DNA of 7,610 nucleotides from Verrucomicrobiales bacterium (lineage in GTDB: Bacteria; Verrucomicrobiota; Verrucomicrobiia; Verrucomicrobiales; DEV007), in contig JACETS010000126.1 of the NCBI GenBank assembly GCA_013911195.1, forward strand, positions 1 through 7,610, given 5' to 3'. The stretch's first letter is position 1, and each line of letters opens with the position of its first letter. This document shows, piece after piece, positions 1 through 6,075 of this stretch. Below the pieces are notes generated by a model, which saw only the letters and a list, made by a program, of their open reading frames with translations, did no database searches and was not told the DNA's origin. The position numbers and the translations under genes were made by a program.

Positions 1-588
1 TACTTGAGCAGCGGCTATAGGGCTAAAAACAACCTCTTCTACATTGATCGGTATTTCCCTAACACAGCGAATCGTATTTTGTAGCCGCGTTTTAATACCA
101 TGAATAATATGGTAATCAGCCTCAACAACTTCACCCTGTCTTCCGACAGGATTTTGTACTTTTTCCTGCCCATCAACATAATAATCCCTAATTATACTAT
201 GTAGAAACACATTTTCAGGAGGCAACTTAATATCACGCGCGATTTCTCTTACCTCATCAAGGTCTTCATCAGTGATTTCATTTATTCCTTCAACTTCAGG
301 AATACGAATTGAACCTTTATTACATAAACTCTCAATATGGGAACCAGAAACAGCCAAATATACACTACTAATCTCAACATCAGATTTCTCCTCAGCTTCA
401 ACCAGGGCATCATTAAGGCATGTCTGAGTGGTCTCAAAATCAACTATTTCTCCCTTGCGAACCCCTCGAGAAGGCGCTTGTCCAACTCCAAGTATCTTGA
501 TTGAACCATTACCCAAGACCTCGCCAACGACGACACATATAGTTGACGTCCCTATCTCTAAGCCCGCATAGATTTTGGATTTTGCCAT
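1..588 (-). CDS. ftsA: Cell division protein FtsA, N-terminal 196 residues (3' end outside window)
   Basis: FtsA is an actin-like ATPase that tethers FtsZ filaments to the inner membrane and recruits later divisome proteins. I translated this frame directly: it opens with ATG at 588, an in-frame TAG lies immediately upstream, and it stays open to base 1. The phosphate-1 loop is seen at residues 9-15 (GLEIGTS, with the same Glu as in E. coli FtsA). Other family landmarks are PSRGVRKG (39-46), SSVYLAVSGSHI (74-85), which leads into the FtsA-specific 1C subdomain, NPVGRQG (146-152), and SPIAAAQV at the cut end. Thr16 replaces the Lys that often follows GTS. The phosphate-2 and adenosine motifs, the last domain and the amphipathic membrane helix are off the window. 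It follows ftsQ after a 69-base gap, the widest in the cluster, and ftsZ would be expected next. No Shine-Dalgarno sequence is visible; a hairpin lies 15 bases before the start. Confidence 0.95.
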   Translation of the reverse strand, partial: MAKSKIYAGLEIGTSTICVVVGEVLGNGSIKILGVGQAPSRGVRKGEIVDFETTQTCLNDALVEAEEKSDVEISSVYLAVSGSHIESLCNKGSIRIPEVEGINEITDEDLDEVREIARDIKLPPENVFLHSIIRDYYVDGQEKVQNPVGRQGEVVEADYHIIHGIKTRLQNTIRCVREIPINVEEVVFSPIAAAQV

Positions 589-603
589 CTATTGATAGCG
601 TTC

Positions 604-623
604 ACTAAAGATGCCACTTTAGT
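604..623 (-). repeat. Perfect 7-bp inverted repeat with 6-base loop in the ftsQ-ftsA gap
   Basis: Read on the minus strand, the arms are ACTAAAG and CTTTAGT around the loop TGGCAT. The transcript could therefore form a modest hairpin ending 15 bases before the ftsA ATG. No U-run follows the downstream arm, so it does not look like an intrinsic terminator. A pyrimidine tract (TTTTTTTCTTTC) lies upstream of it, just after the ftsQ stop. It could tune ftsA translation, protect an mRNA end after cleavage, or bind a regulator as DNA. With only seven AT-rich pairs, chance is also possible. Confidence 0.4.
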
Positions 624-657
624 CAACACTTAGATGACAATAGAAAGAAAAAAACGT

Positions 658-1731
658 CTAATCATGTCCTTCTAATTCACTATCAACTGGAAGAGCCTTT
701 GGAATTTGAACAGGTTTCTTGATTTTTTTAAAGAATTTTAATTTTTTTTCAGTTTCTTGAGGGTTTGGAGCAGTTCTTCTAGTAACCGGAACAGCCCTAG
801 GGGCAACTGAGTCTGAAACAAAATTATTGGCAAATTTGACAGGAGTATTTTTCTTTACCATGACATTAGCCTCGGCTAGCACTCTTCCTCTTCGAGTGGC
901 TTCAGCAAGTAACAGTTTTAAATCACTGATCTGCCTAGGAATATCATCAAATCCAAAAGTAATTTCTGCCCCGGTGTTAAGATAGCCAATAATAGAAAAA
1001 TCATTTTTCGAGTGAAGTGTTCTCAAAAGAACAGGCGAATTACTGAAATATTCAGAAAATTCTAAAGCGATATCCAAGCCTCTTTGTACAGCTAAAGAGC
1101 TCAGTTTTTTCCCGGGCGTTACATCTGAAAATTCTGAGGAAATAATGACTGGATAATTCTCAAATCTCATCACTGGCTCTTCTGCTTTAAAAGCAGTACC
1201 ACTTTCGTCTAAAAGTAGGCCTCCAAGAATTCTAAAATTATTTTCTAATATCTCAGGTCCACTTAACCATGCGATTGGCGTACGCTCAGAAATATTAATC
1301 GACAAACTGCCAGGCATTTTTCTAATAATTTCAGCATCTTGAATCATTGGCAGTTCGGAAAGAATTCTCTCTCTGGCGTCTTTAATATTGATTCTCAAAA
1401 TATTATCACCAATAACGATCCCTGAATTTTTCAACACCCTAGCCTCAGGTAACGCTCCATCGGTCTGATAGTTAATGTTAGTGAGAGAAAATTTTGGGCT
1501 TTCAAATAAAAAACGATCGACTCCTCTATATACTCCCAAGAGAATCACACAAAGAATGGCGGTAATCACACCCCATTTAAGAAATCTGATTAAAAATATT
1601 TTTCTTCTAACACTAACAGATTTCTTAGAATTCACTCTAACATTCAAACTTTGCGTGCGAGTTTTTTTGGGTTTATTCTTAGAACCAGCACGCAAACGAT
1701 TTCTTGATGATGAAGGCTTTCTCTTTTTCAT
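658..1731 (-). CDS. ftsQ: Cell division protein FtsQ (POTRA domain), with long basic N-terminal tail and C-terminal extension
   Basis: FtsQ is a bitopic inner-membrane protein whose periplasmic part binds FtsB/FtsL and helps control septal peptidoglycan synthesis. The 357 residues divide into a very basic cytoplasmic tail (1-47, rich in Lys/Arg, starting MKKRKPSSSR), one membrane helix (about 48-69), a POTRA domain (about 80-152, containing GIVIGDNILRINI and the ISERTPIAWL end) and a beta-domain (about 156-300, ending LAEANVMVKKNTPVKF). A tail of about 57 residues follows, holding a lysine cluster (329-339) and two related proline motifs, APRAVPV (310-316) and IPKALPV (343-349). E. coli FtsQ has 276 residues, so both ends are extended. 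Identification rests on the helix-plus-POTRA layout and the position between ddl and ftsA; FtsQ sequences diverge strongly. The ATG at 1731 lies 4 bases after the ddl stop, suggesting coupled translation. The nearest GAGG is about 22 bases upstream, too far for a normal ribosome binding site. Confidence 0.92.
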   Translation of the reverse strand: MKKRKPSSSRNRLRAGSKNKPKKTRTQSLNVRVNSKKSVSVRRKIFLIRFLKWGVITAILCVILLGVYRGVDRFLFESPKFSLTNINYQTDGALPEARVLKNSGIVIGDNILRINIKDARERILSELPMIQDAEIIRKMPGSLSINISERTPIAWLSGPEILENNFRILGGLLLDESGTAFKAEEPVMRFENYPVIISSEFSDVTPGKKLSSLAVQRGLDIALEFSEYFSNSPVLLRTLHSKNDFSIIGYLNTGAEITFGFDDIPRQISDLKLLLAEATRRGRVLAEANVMVKKNTPVKFANNFVSDSVAPRAVPVTRRTAPNPQETEKKLKFFKKIKKPVQIPKALPVDSELEGHD

Positions 1732-1735
1732 TTAA

Positions 1736-2659
1736 TTAATATTTTTTTCTTAACCTCATTGAAAGTTCAGCTATTCTTTCACAGAGATCAGCAAAGTTAA
1801 TTCCGTATGCATTTGCCGCCTTGGGCAACAAACTCGTTTCAGTCATTCCTGGTATTGTATTGACCTCAAGAACATATGGTATTTGCTCATCTGAAAGTAA
1901 TACATCAACTCTAGAATATATTTCGATACCAAGTGCCTTGTGAGCCTCGAGTGCTAAATCTTTGATTTTGGATGTTATTTCATCATCCAGATCAGCCGGA
2001 CAAAAATATTGGCTTCCTTGCCCGCCTGAGAGCCATGGATATTTATTATTCATATCATAAAACCCAGATTCAGGTTGAATATGAACTATAGGCAAGGCTT
2101 CACCGTTAAGAATACCAACTGTTAATTCTTTTCCCGATATAAACTCTTCTACTAGAGCAATTTCATCATATTTGGCGACGTCCTTTATAGCCTCATCAAA
2201 CTCTGAAGCATACCTTATAATGTGAACACCCACACTTGAACCTTCCTTTGGTGGCTTTATAACGTAAGGCTCCTTAATAGAGCTTTTTGATTCACCAGAG
2301 GTAGAAATAAAATCAAACAAAGGTGTGTTAACTCCATGCTCAACAAAACTCTTTTTACTCAAAAGTTTATCAAATGCAAGTTCACTACTACTGGCACCAG
2401 CTCCAGTGTAGGGTATTCGGCGTTCATTAAGTATTTTCTGAAGAGAACCATCTTCTCCGAAAGTTCCATGAATCACATTGAATACCAAATCAACTTCATC
2501 TTCTAGGTTTAAACTTTCATCTTCTAGGACAACATCAATAACTGCGGCCCCTTTCTCAGCAAGAGCCTTTGATACACTTTTACCAGAAGCAATAGAAACT
2601 TCTCTTTCGGATCCTGGTCCGCCCATTAATACAGCAATAGTTTTGTGATCAACTGACAT
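1736..2659 (-). CDS. ddl: D-alanine--D-alanine ligase
   Basis: Cytoplasmic ATP-grasp ligase that joins two D-alanines to give the dipeptide MurF adds to the peptidoglycan precursor. At 307 residues it matches the short DdlB type (306 in E. coli). Visible motifs are GGPGSEREVS (13-22; Glu18 corresponds to E. coli Glu15, which binds the first D-Ala), HGTFGEDG (64-71), PYTGAG (83-88), IKPPKEGSSVGV (134-145, ATP-grasp loop with the Ser that contacts Tyr), FYDMNNKY (200-207), QYFCPA (217-222), Arg250-Val-Asp, and the Mg-binding and product end EVNTIPGMTETSLLP (265-279). A Tyr sits in the NKY position associated with D-Ala as second substrate rather than D-lactate. The omega loop after NKY is about four residues longer than in E. 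coli DdlB. The gene starts with ATG 11 bases after the murC-murB stop. A GAGGAG lies in the end of murC-murB but over 20 bases from the start. Confidence 0.97.
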   Translation of the reverse strand: MSVDHKTIAVLMGGPGSEREVSIASGKSVSKALAEKGAAVIDVVLEDESLNLEDEVDLVFNVIHGTFGEDGSLQKILNERRIPYTGAGASSSELAFDKLLSKKSFVEHGVNTPLFDFISTSGESKSSIKEPYVIKPPKEGSSVGVHIIRYASEFDEAIKDVAKYDEIALVEEFISGKELTVGILNGEALPIVHIQPESGFYDMNNKYPWLSGGQGSQYFCPADLDDEITSKIKDLALEAHKALGIEIYSRVDVLLSDEQIPYVLEVNTIPGMTETSLLPKAANAYGINFADLCERIAELSMRLRKKY

Positions 2660-2670
2660 ATTTTTTAGTT

Positions 2671-4980
2671 TTAAAATACAATCTCCTCTTCTCCAATAAT
2701 TTGCACTTCTGTTTCAAGTTTTATCCCTCGTGAATTAAAAGCCTTTTGCTTAATTTCATTTATAACGCCAAGGACATCTAGGGCCGTGGCTTTACCATCA
2801 TTAACTATGAAATTTCCATGAACGTCTGACACTCGAGCGTCTCCAACACTAAAGCCTTTCATATCCATCTCTTCTATCAATTTCCCTGCTGGAATTGTAT
2901 CCGGGTTTTTAAAAATACATCCTGCACTAGCTGCAATCGGCTGACTCTGCTTCCTCTTACTCATAGACTCTTGAGTTAGTGTTTCAATATCTCTGACATT
3001 CCCCTTAACTCCCTCAAATACGGCAGAAATCGCATAGTTATTATTAAGCTCAGGAACGCTTCTATACTCTGATTTTACATCATGAGATGATTTTTCATAG
3101 ATTTGACCACTGGAGTCTAAAAATTTGACTGAAACCACTTGATCAAACGTTTCAGTCCCCATGGCCCCTGCATTCATTCTTAAACCTCCGCCAACATTAC
3201 CTGGAATTCCCTCCATCCATTCGAATCCACTAATCTCATGCATTTTCGCAACATTATTTAATTTCTTAAAACGAGCACCCACACCAGCAGTTATATAATT
3301 TCCTGAAACTGAAACTTCACTAAACTCTCCTCCTGAAGGATGAATTACAGCACCTTGAATTCCTCCATCACAGATTAATAAATTAGACCCTCTTCCAATA
3401 ACCCGAACCGGAATATTTAATCGGTCAAAAAACCCTAAAGCCTTGGAAAAACTTTCTACAGTTATTGGTTCTACCCAATATTGAGCCGGGCCACCAACTT
3501 TCAAGGTAGTATGCCTTCTCATGGGTTCATACAATCTGCACTCAATCATTGGATCATCCAGCTCTCTCCTCAGCTTATCGATAACCTCAAGATCTCTTGC
3601 CAGCAAAGAACCTATTTCATGAACATTTCCCGCTCCGAGAATTAACACTTGATCACCCGGTTTTATGTAAGCACCAATTACATGATGTGCAGATTCAAAG
3701 CATTGAATTAATTCGACTTCAATATCTGTACTTTCCCTAATCGATTCAACAATAGCTTTTGAGTCGGCACCTACAATTGGAACTTCCCCTGCAGCATAAA
3801 CTTCGGTTACAAAAAGTTTGTCGACCCCACTAAACGCACCAGAAAATTTATCTAGCATAAGTTTCGTCCGACTATACCTGTGAGGTTGAAATACACAAAC
3901 GAGCCTCTCAGGATTCAACTGTTTAGCCGTCTCAATAGTCGCTTTGATCTCTGTGGGATGATGCCCATAATCATCAACAATTGAATAATTAGATGATTTA
4001 TACAGCATATCAAACCGTCTCCTAGCACCTCTGAATTCGGCCATCGATTGGGCTATTTCTGAAAACTCCATACCTAACTCATTGGCAAGAGCAACTACTG
4101 CCAATGCATTAAGAACATTATGCTTTCCAGGCACCCCTAAGGTAATAGATCCTAACTTTTTTTCTGCCGCGTAGACCGTAAAATCCGTACTACTCTCTCT
4201 AATTTTCTCTATCTCACACCATATATCATCTTTATTATCAAAACCATAAGAGATTGCATTAGAACGCTTTGAACAAAGCCTTTTAGTCTCCAAGTCTTCC
4301 GAGCAATAAATTATTTTGTTACTACATTTATTAAGATACTCATCAAATACCAACCTAATTTCTTGAATCCCTTCTTTGTAGTAGTCTAAATGATCTTCTT
4401 CAACATTTAATAGAATCGCATACTCAGGATTATAATTAATCAATGACCCATCACTTTCATCTCCCTCAGCAATAAAAAAATCACTTTCTGAATTCCAAAA
4501 TGCATTTGTTCCTAAAATAGGAACCTCAGCGCCAACATAATGAGAGGGCATCTTCTCTCCTCCTCTAAGCACTTTGGCAGCAAGCGCTGAAGTCGTCGTC
4601 TTACCATGAGTCCCAGCAACTATAATACTCTTTTTCTTGGACATTATAGCGGCCAAAGCCTCCGCTCTTCTTATCATTGGAATGCCCAACTCTTTGGCTT
4701 TATCATAAACAACATTACCCTGTTTTATTGCTGAAGAATAAACCACGAGATCCACACCATTTATTTGATCAGATGAATGAGCCCCACAAAAATTTAACCC
4801 CAATTTTATCAACCTTTCGGTTTCTTTGGTATCAGCTTTATCAGATCCACTCACAGTGTGGCCAAGACTCAAAAGCAACCCTGCAATTCCACTCATACCA
4901 GAACCTGCAACACCAATTAAATGTATTTTAATCGGTGACTTAGTGCCTAAATTCAAAATATCTGACCAGTCTTCTTTCAA
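2671..4980 (-). CDS. murC: Fused UDP-N-acetylmuramate--L-alanine ligase / UDP-N-acetylenolpyruvoylglucosamine reductase (MurC-MurB)
   Basis: Bifunctional cytoplasmic enzyme. The MurB half reduces UDP-GlcNAc-enolpyruvate to UDP-MurNAc with NADPH and FAD; the MurC half then ligates L-Ala using ATP. MurC spans about residues 1-466: IGVAGSGMSG (22-31), the ATP loop GTHGKTTTS (123-131), EGDESDGS (172-179), EEDHLDYY (194-201), GKHNVLNALA (285-294), RGARRRFD (317-324), DDYGHHPTEI (336-345), FQPHRYSRT (364-372) and LGAGNV (448-453). After a short charged linker, MurB spans about 485-769: TTLKVGGPAQYWVEP (491-505), GRGSNLL (529-535), the FAD loop GIPGNVGGGLRMNAGA (591-606), Tyr639-Arg640, SAGCIFKNP (685-693) and LETEVQIIGE (755-764; Glu758 a likely catalytic Glu). 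Cys688 occupies the usual catalytic-Ser place. The start is a TTG directly after an in-frame TAA, overlapping the murG stop; a second TTG at codon 9 is possible, and the first internal ATG would cut the glycine-rich loop. Both halves appear complete. The symbol given covers murC; the 3' part is murB. Confidence 0.96.
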   Translation of the reverse strand: MKEDWSDILNLGTKSPIKIHLIGVAGSGMSGIAGLLLSLGHTVSGSDKADTKETERLIKLGLNFCGAHSSDQINGVDLVVYSSAIKQGNVVYDKAKELGIPMIRRAEALAAIMSKKKSIIVAGTHGKTTTSALAAKVLRGGEKMPSHYVGAEVPILGTNAFWNSESDFFIAEGDESDGSLINYNPEYAILLNVEEDHLDYYKEGIQEIRLVFDEYLNKCSNKIIYCSEDLETKRLCSKRSNAISYGFDNKDDIWCEIEKIRESSTDFTVYAAEKKLGSITLGVPGKHNVLNALAVVALANELGMEFSEIAQSMAEFRGARRRFDMLYKSSNYSIVDDYGHHPTEIKATIETAKQLNPERLVCVFQPHRYSRTKLMLDKFSGAFSGVDKLFVTEVYAAGEVPIVGADSKAIVESIRESTDIEVELIQCFESAHHVIGAYIKPGDQVLILGAGNVHEIGSLLARDLEVIDKLRRELDDPMIECRLYEPMRRHTTLKVGGPAQYWVEPITVESFSKALGFFDRLNIPVRVIGRGSNLLICDGGIQGAVIHPSGGEFSEVSVSGNYITAGVGARFKKLNNVAKMHEISGFEWMEGIPGNVGGGLRMNAGAMGTETFDQVVSVKFLDSSGQIYEKSSHDVKSEYRSVPELNNNYAISAVFEGVKGNVRDIETLTQESMSKRKQSQPIAASAGCIFKNPDTIPAGKLIEEMDMKGFSVGDARVSDVHGNFIVNDGKATALDVLGVINEIKQKAFNSRGIKLETEVQIIGEEEIVF

Positions 4981-4983
4981 TTA
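4977..4983 (-). promoter_or_regulatory. murG stop / murC-murB TTG start overlap (translational coupling site)
   Basis: On the minus strand the bases read TAATTGA. TAA is in frame with murC-murB, TTG is its first possible start, and TGA, sharing two bases with TTG, is the murG stop. No Shine-Dalgarno-like sequence stands at normal distance before it. A ribosome ending murG would be placed exactly on this weak start, so coupling by reinitiation is the simplest reading. This fixes the gene start by elimination: no ATG or GTG lies between the TAA and the glycine-rich loop. The TTG at codon 9 (position 4956) remains an alternative. Confidence 0.6.
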
Positions 4984-6071
4984 CACAAATTGTTAATTTT
5001 ATCACATATTTTTTCCGCTGAATCCACTCTAGATAAATTTTTCATAGAGGTTTTCATTTCTCTGTAGCATTTGCCGTCATCCTTAAATAGTTCATCTATA
5101 AAAGAAAAAAGAGAATCTGTATTAAGTTGCTCCTCTTTGATCAAACGAGCTGCCCCATTTTTAACATAATAATTTGCATTCAATGTTTGGTGGTCATCAG
5201 TTGCGAATGGATACGGGACCAAAATAGCTGGTATTGCATAAGCAGAAATCTCAGCAAGACTAGATGCCCCTGATCTAACAATTGCCAGATCTGATGCTAC
5301 ATAGGCTAAATGCATTTCATTACAGAATGGTATAACTTTTGAAATGTCCTGATAATTCTCATAGTAACCTGTAATCCTGTCATAATCGTTAGGCCCAGTA
5401 ATATGTAAGATTTGCATTCCTGCGTCTTTAATCTTATCAAGATTGTGAACAATCGAAGTATTTAAAGCTTGGGCCCCTTGACTGCCCCCCATCACCAAAA
5501 TAGTTTTTTTATCAGCTCTAAGTCCAAAGTTGGCGATTGCCATACTTCTATCATGAGCTTCTCTTAAAATAGATCTTAATGGAGTTCCTACCACCATCGT
5601 TTCTTTGTTTTTGAAAAATTTTTCACATGGTGACATTCCTAAAAGAATATGATCTGCCCAGCGAGCAGCCACACGATTTGCTTTGCCAGGAAAGGCATTA
5701 GATTCATGGATGAAGTTTTTAAGCTTTTTTTTACGCCCAGCAATCAACGGGGGCACAGAGGTAAACCCACCCATTCCTAGTACAGCATCGGCTCTAAAAT
5801 CTTTGATGATTTTTTTACTTTTTTTATACCCCATAAAAAAACTCTTTAAGAATTTTAGCATTTTAGGAGAATAAAATTTCGGCATTCCTATTGATGCTAA
5901 ACACTCATATTCCAAATCGCTATGACCTTCCATGGCGAGTGCATCTATCTCTTTTTGAGATATTATTAGAAGCGGAACCCCACCTTTTTTAATTAAGGCC
6001 TCAGCGACAGCAATACCTGGAAAAAGATGACCACCAGTCCCCCCGCACGCTATTATCAAACGAACACTCAT
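4977..6071 (-). CDS. murG: UDP-N-acetylglucosamine--N-acetylmuramyl-(pentapeptide) pyrophosphoryl-undecaprenol GlcNAc transferase MurG
   Basis: Peripheral inner-membrane GT-B glycosyltransferase (family GT28) that adds GlcNAc to lipid I to give lipid II, the substrate of FtsW. With the ATG at 6071 the protein has 364 residues, normal for MurG. Its motifs in order are the first glycine loop CGGTGGHLFPG (9-19), the second GMGGFTSVPP (99-108), HESNAFPGKANR (122-133, family HEQNA..PG), the third loop GGSQGAQALN (195-204), and the UDP-GlcNAc site RSGASSLAEISAYAIPAI (266-283, with the nucleotide-binding Glu274) followed by VPYPFATDDHQTLNA (285-299). I chose 6071 because it puts MSVRLIIACGGTGGH at the N-terminus as in other MurGs, 4 bases after the ftsW stop. 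The frame is open further up to an ATG at 6128, which would add 19 residues unlike the family and overlap ftsW by 53 bases. The two halves are joined by a plain interdomain region; no key residue is missing. Confidence 0.97.
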   Translation of the reverse strand: MSVRLIIACGGTGGHLFPGIAVAEALIKKGGVPLLIISQKEIDALAMEGHSDLEYECLASIGMPKFYSPKMLKFLKSFFMGYKKSKKIIKDFRADAVLGMGGFTSVPPLIAGRKKKLKNFIHESNAFPGKANRVAARWADHILLGMSPCEKFFKNKETMVVGTPLRSILREAHDRSMAIANFGLRADKKTILVMGGSQGAQALNTSIVHNLDKIKDAGMQILHITGPNDYDRITGYYENYQDISKVIPFCNEMHLAYVASDLAIVRSGASSLAEISAYAIPAILVPYPFATDDHQTLNANYYVKNGAARLIKEEQLNTDSLFSFIDELFKDDGKCYREMKTSMKNLSRVDSAEKICDKINNLCN

Positions 6072-6075
6072 TAAA

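Noticed and set aside
592..626. Possible promoter for ftsA: TTGACT (minus strand, 621-626) with TATCAA (592-597)
   Set aside because: The spacer is 23 bases rather than about 17, and the hexamer at the right distance is GAACGC, which is not a -10 box.
604..657. Intrinsic terminator between ftsQ and ftsA
   Set aside because: The T-rich tract comes before the hairpin in the direction of transcription, not after it, and the stem is AT-rich; termination here would also cut off ftsA.
1475..1735. Open frame on the plus strand, 86 codons
   Set aside because: It lies wholly opposite the ftsQ N-terminal region, shows no recognisable domain, and its Leu/Phe/Lys-rich composition is what the complement of a basic, AT-rich coding stretch yields.
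1736..2659. D-Ala-D-lactate (vancomycin-resistance type) ligase
   Set aside because: The Tyr in the NKY motif and the short DdlB-like layout point to D-Ala-D-Ala specificity, and no vanH or vanX neighbour is present.
2680..2690. GAGGAG as ribosome binding site for ddl
   Set aside because: It lies more than 20 bases from the ATG and is accounted for by the Glu-rich C-terminus (EEEIVF) of the MurC-MurB protein.
4677..4931. Open frame on the plus strand, 84 codons
   Set aside because: Antisense to the well-supported MurC N-terminal domain, with no motif, helix pattern or ribosome binding site.
5683..5874. Open frame on the plus strand, 63 codons
   Set aside because: Antisense to conserved MurG motifs; no independent coding evidence.
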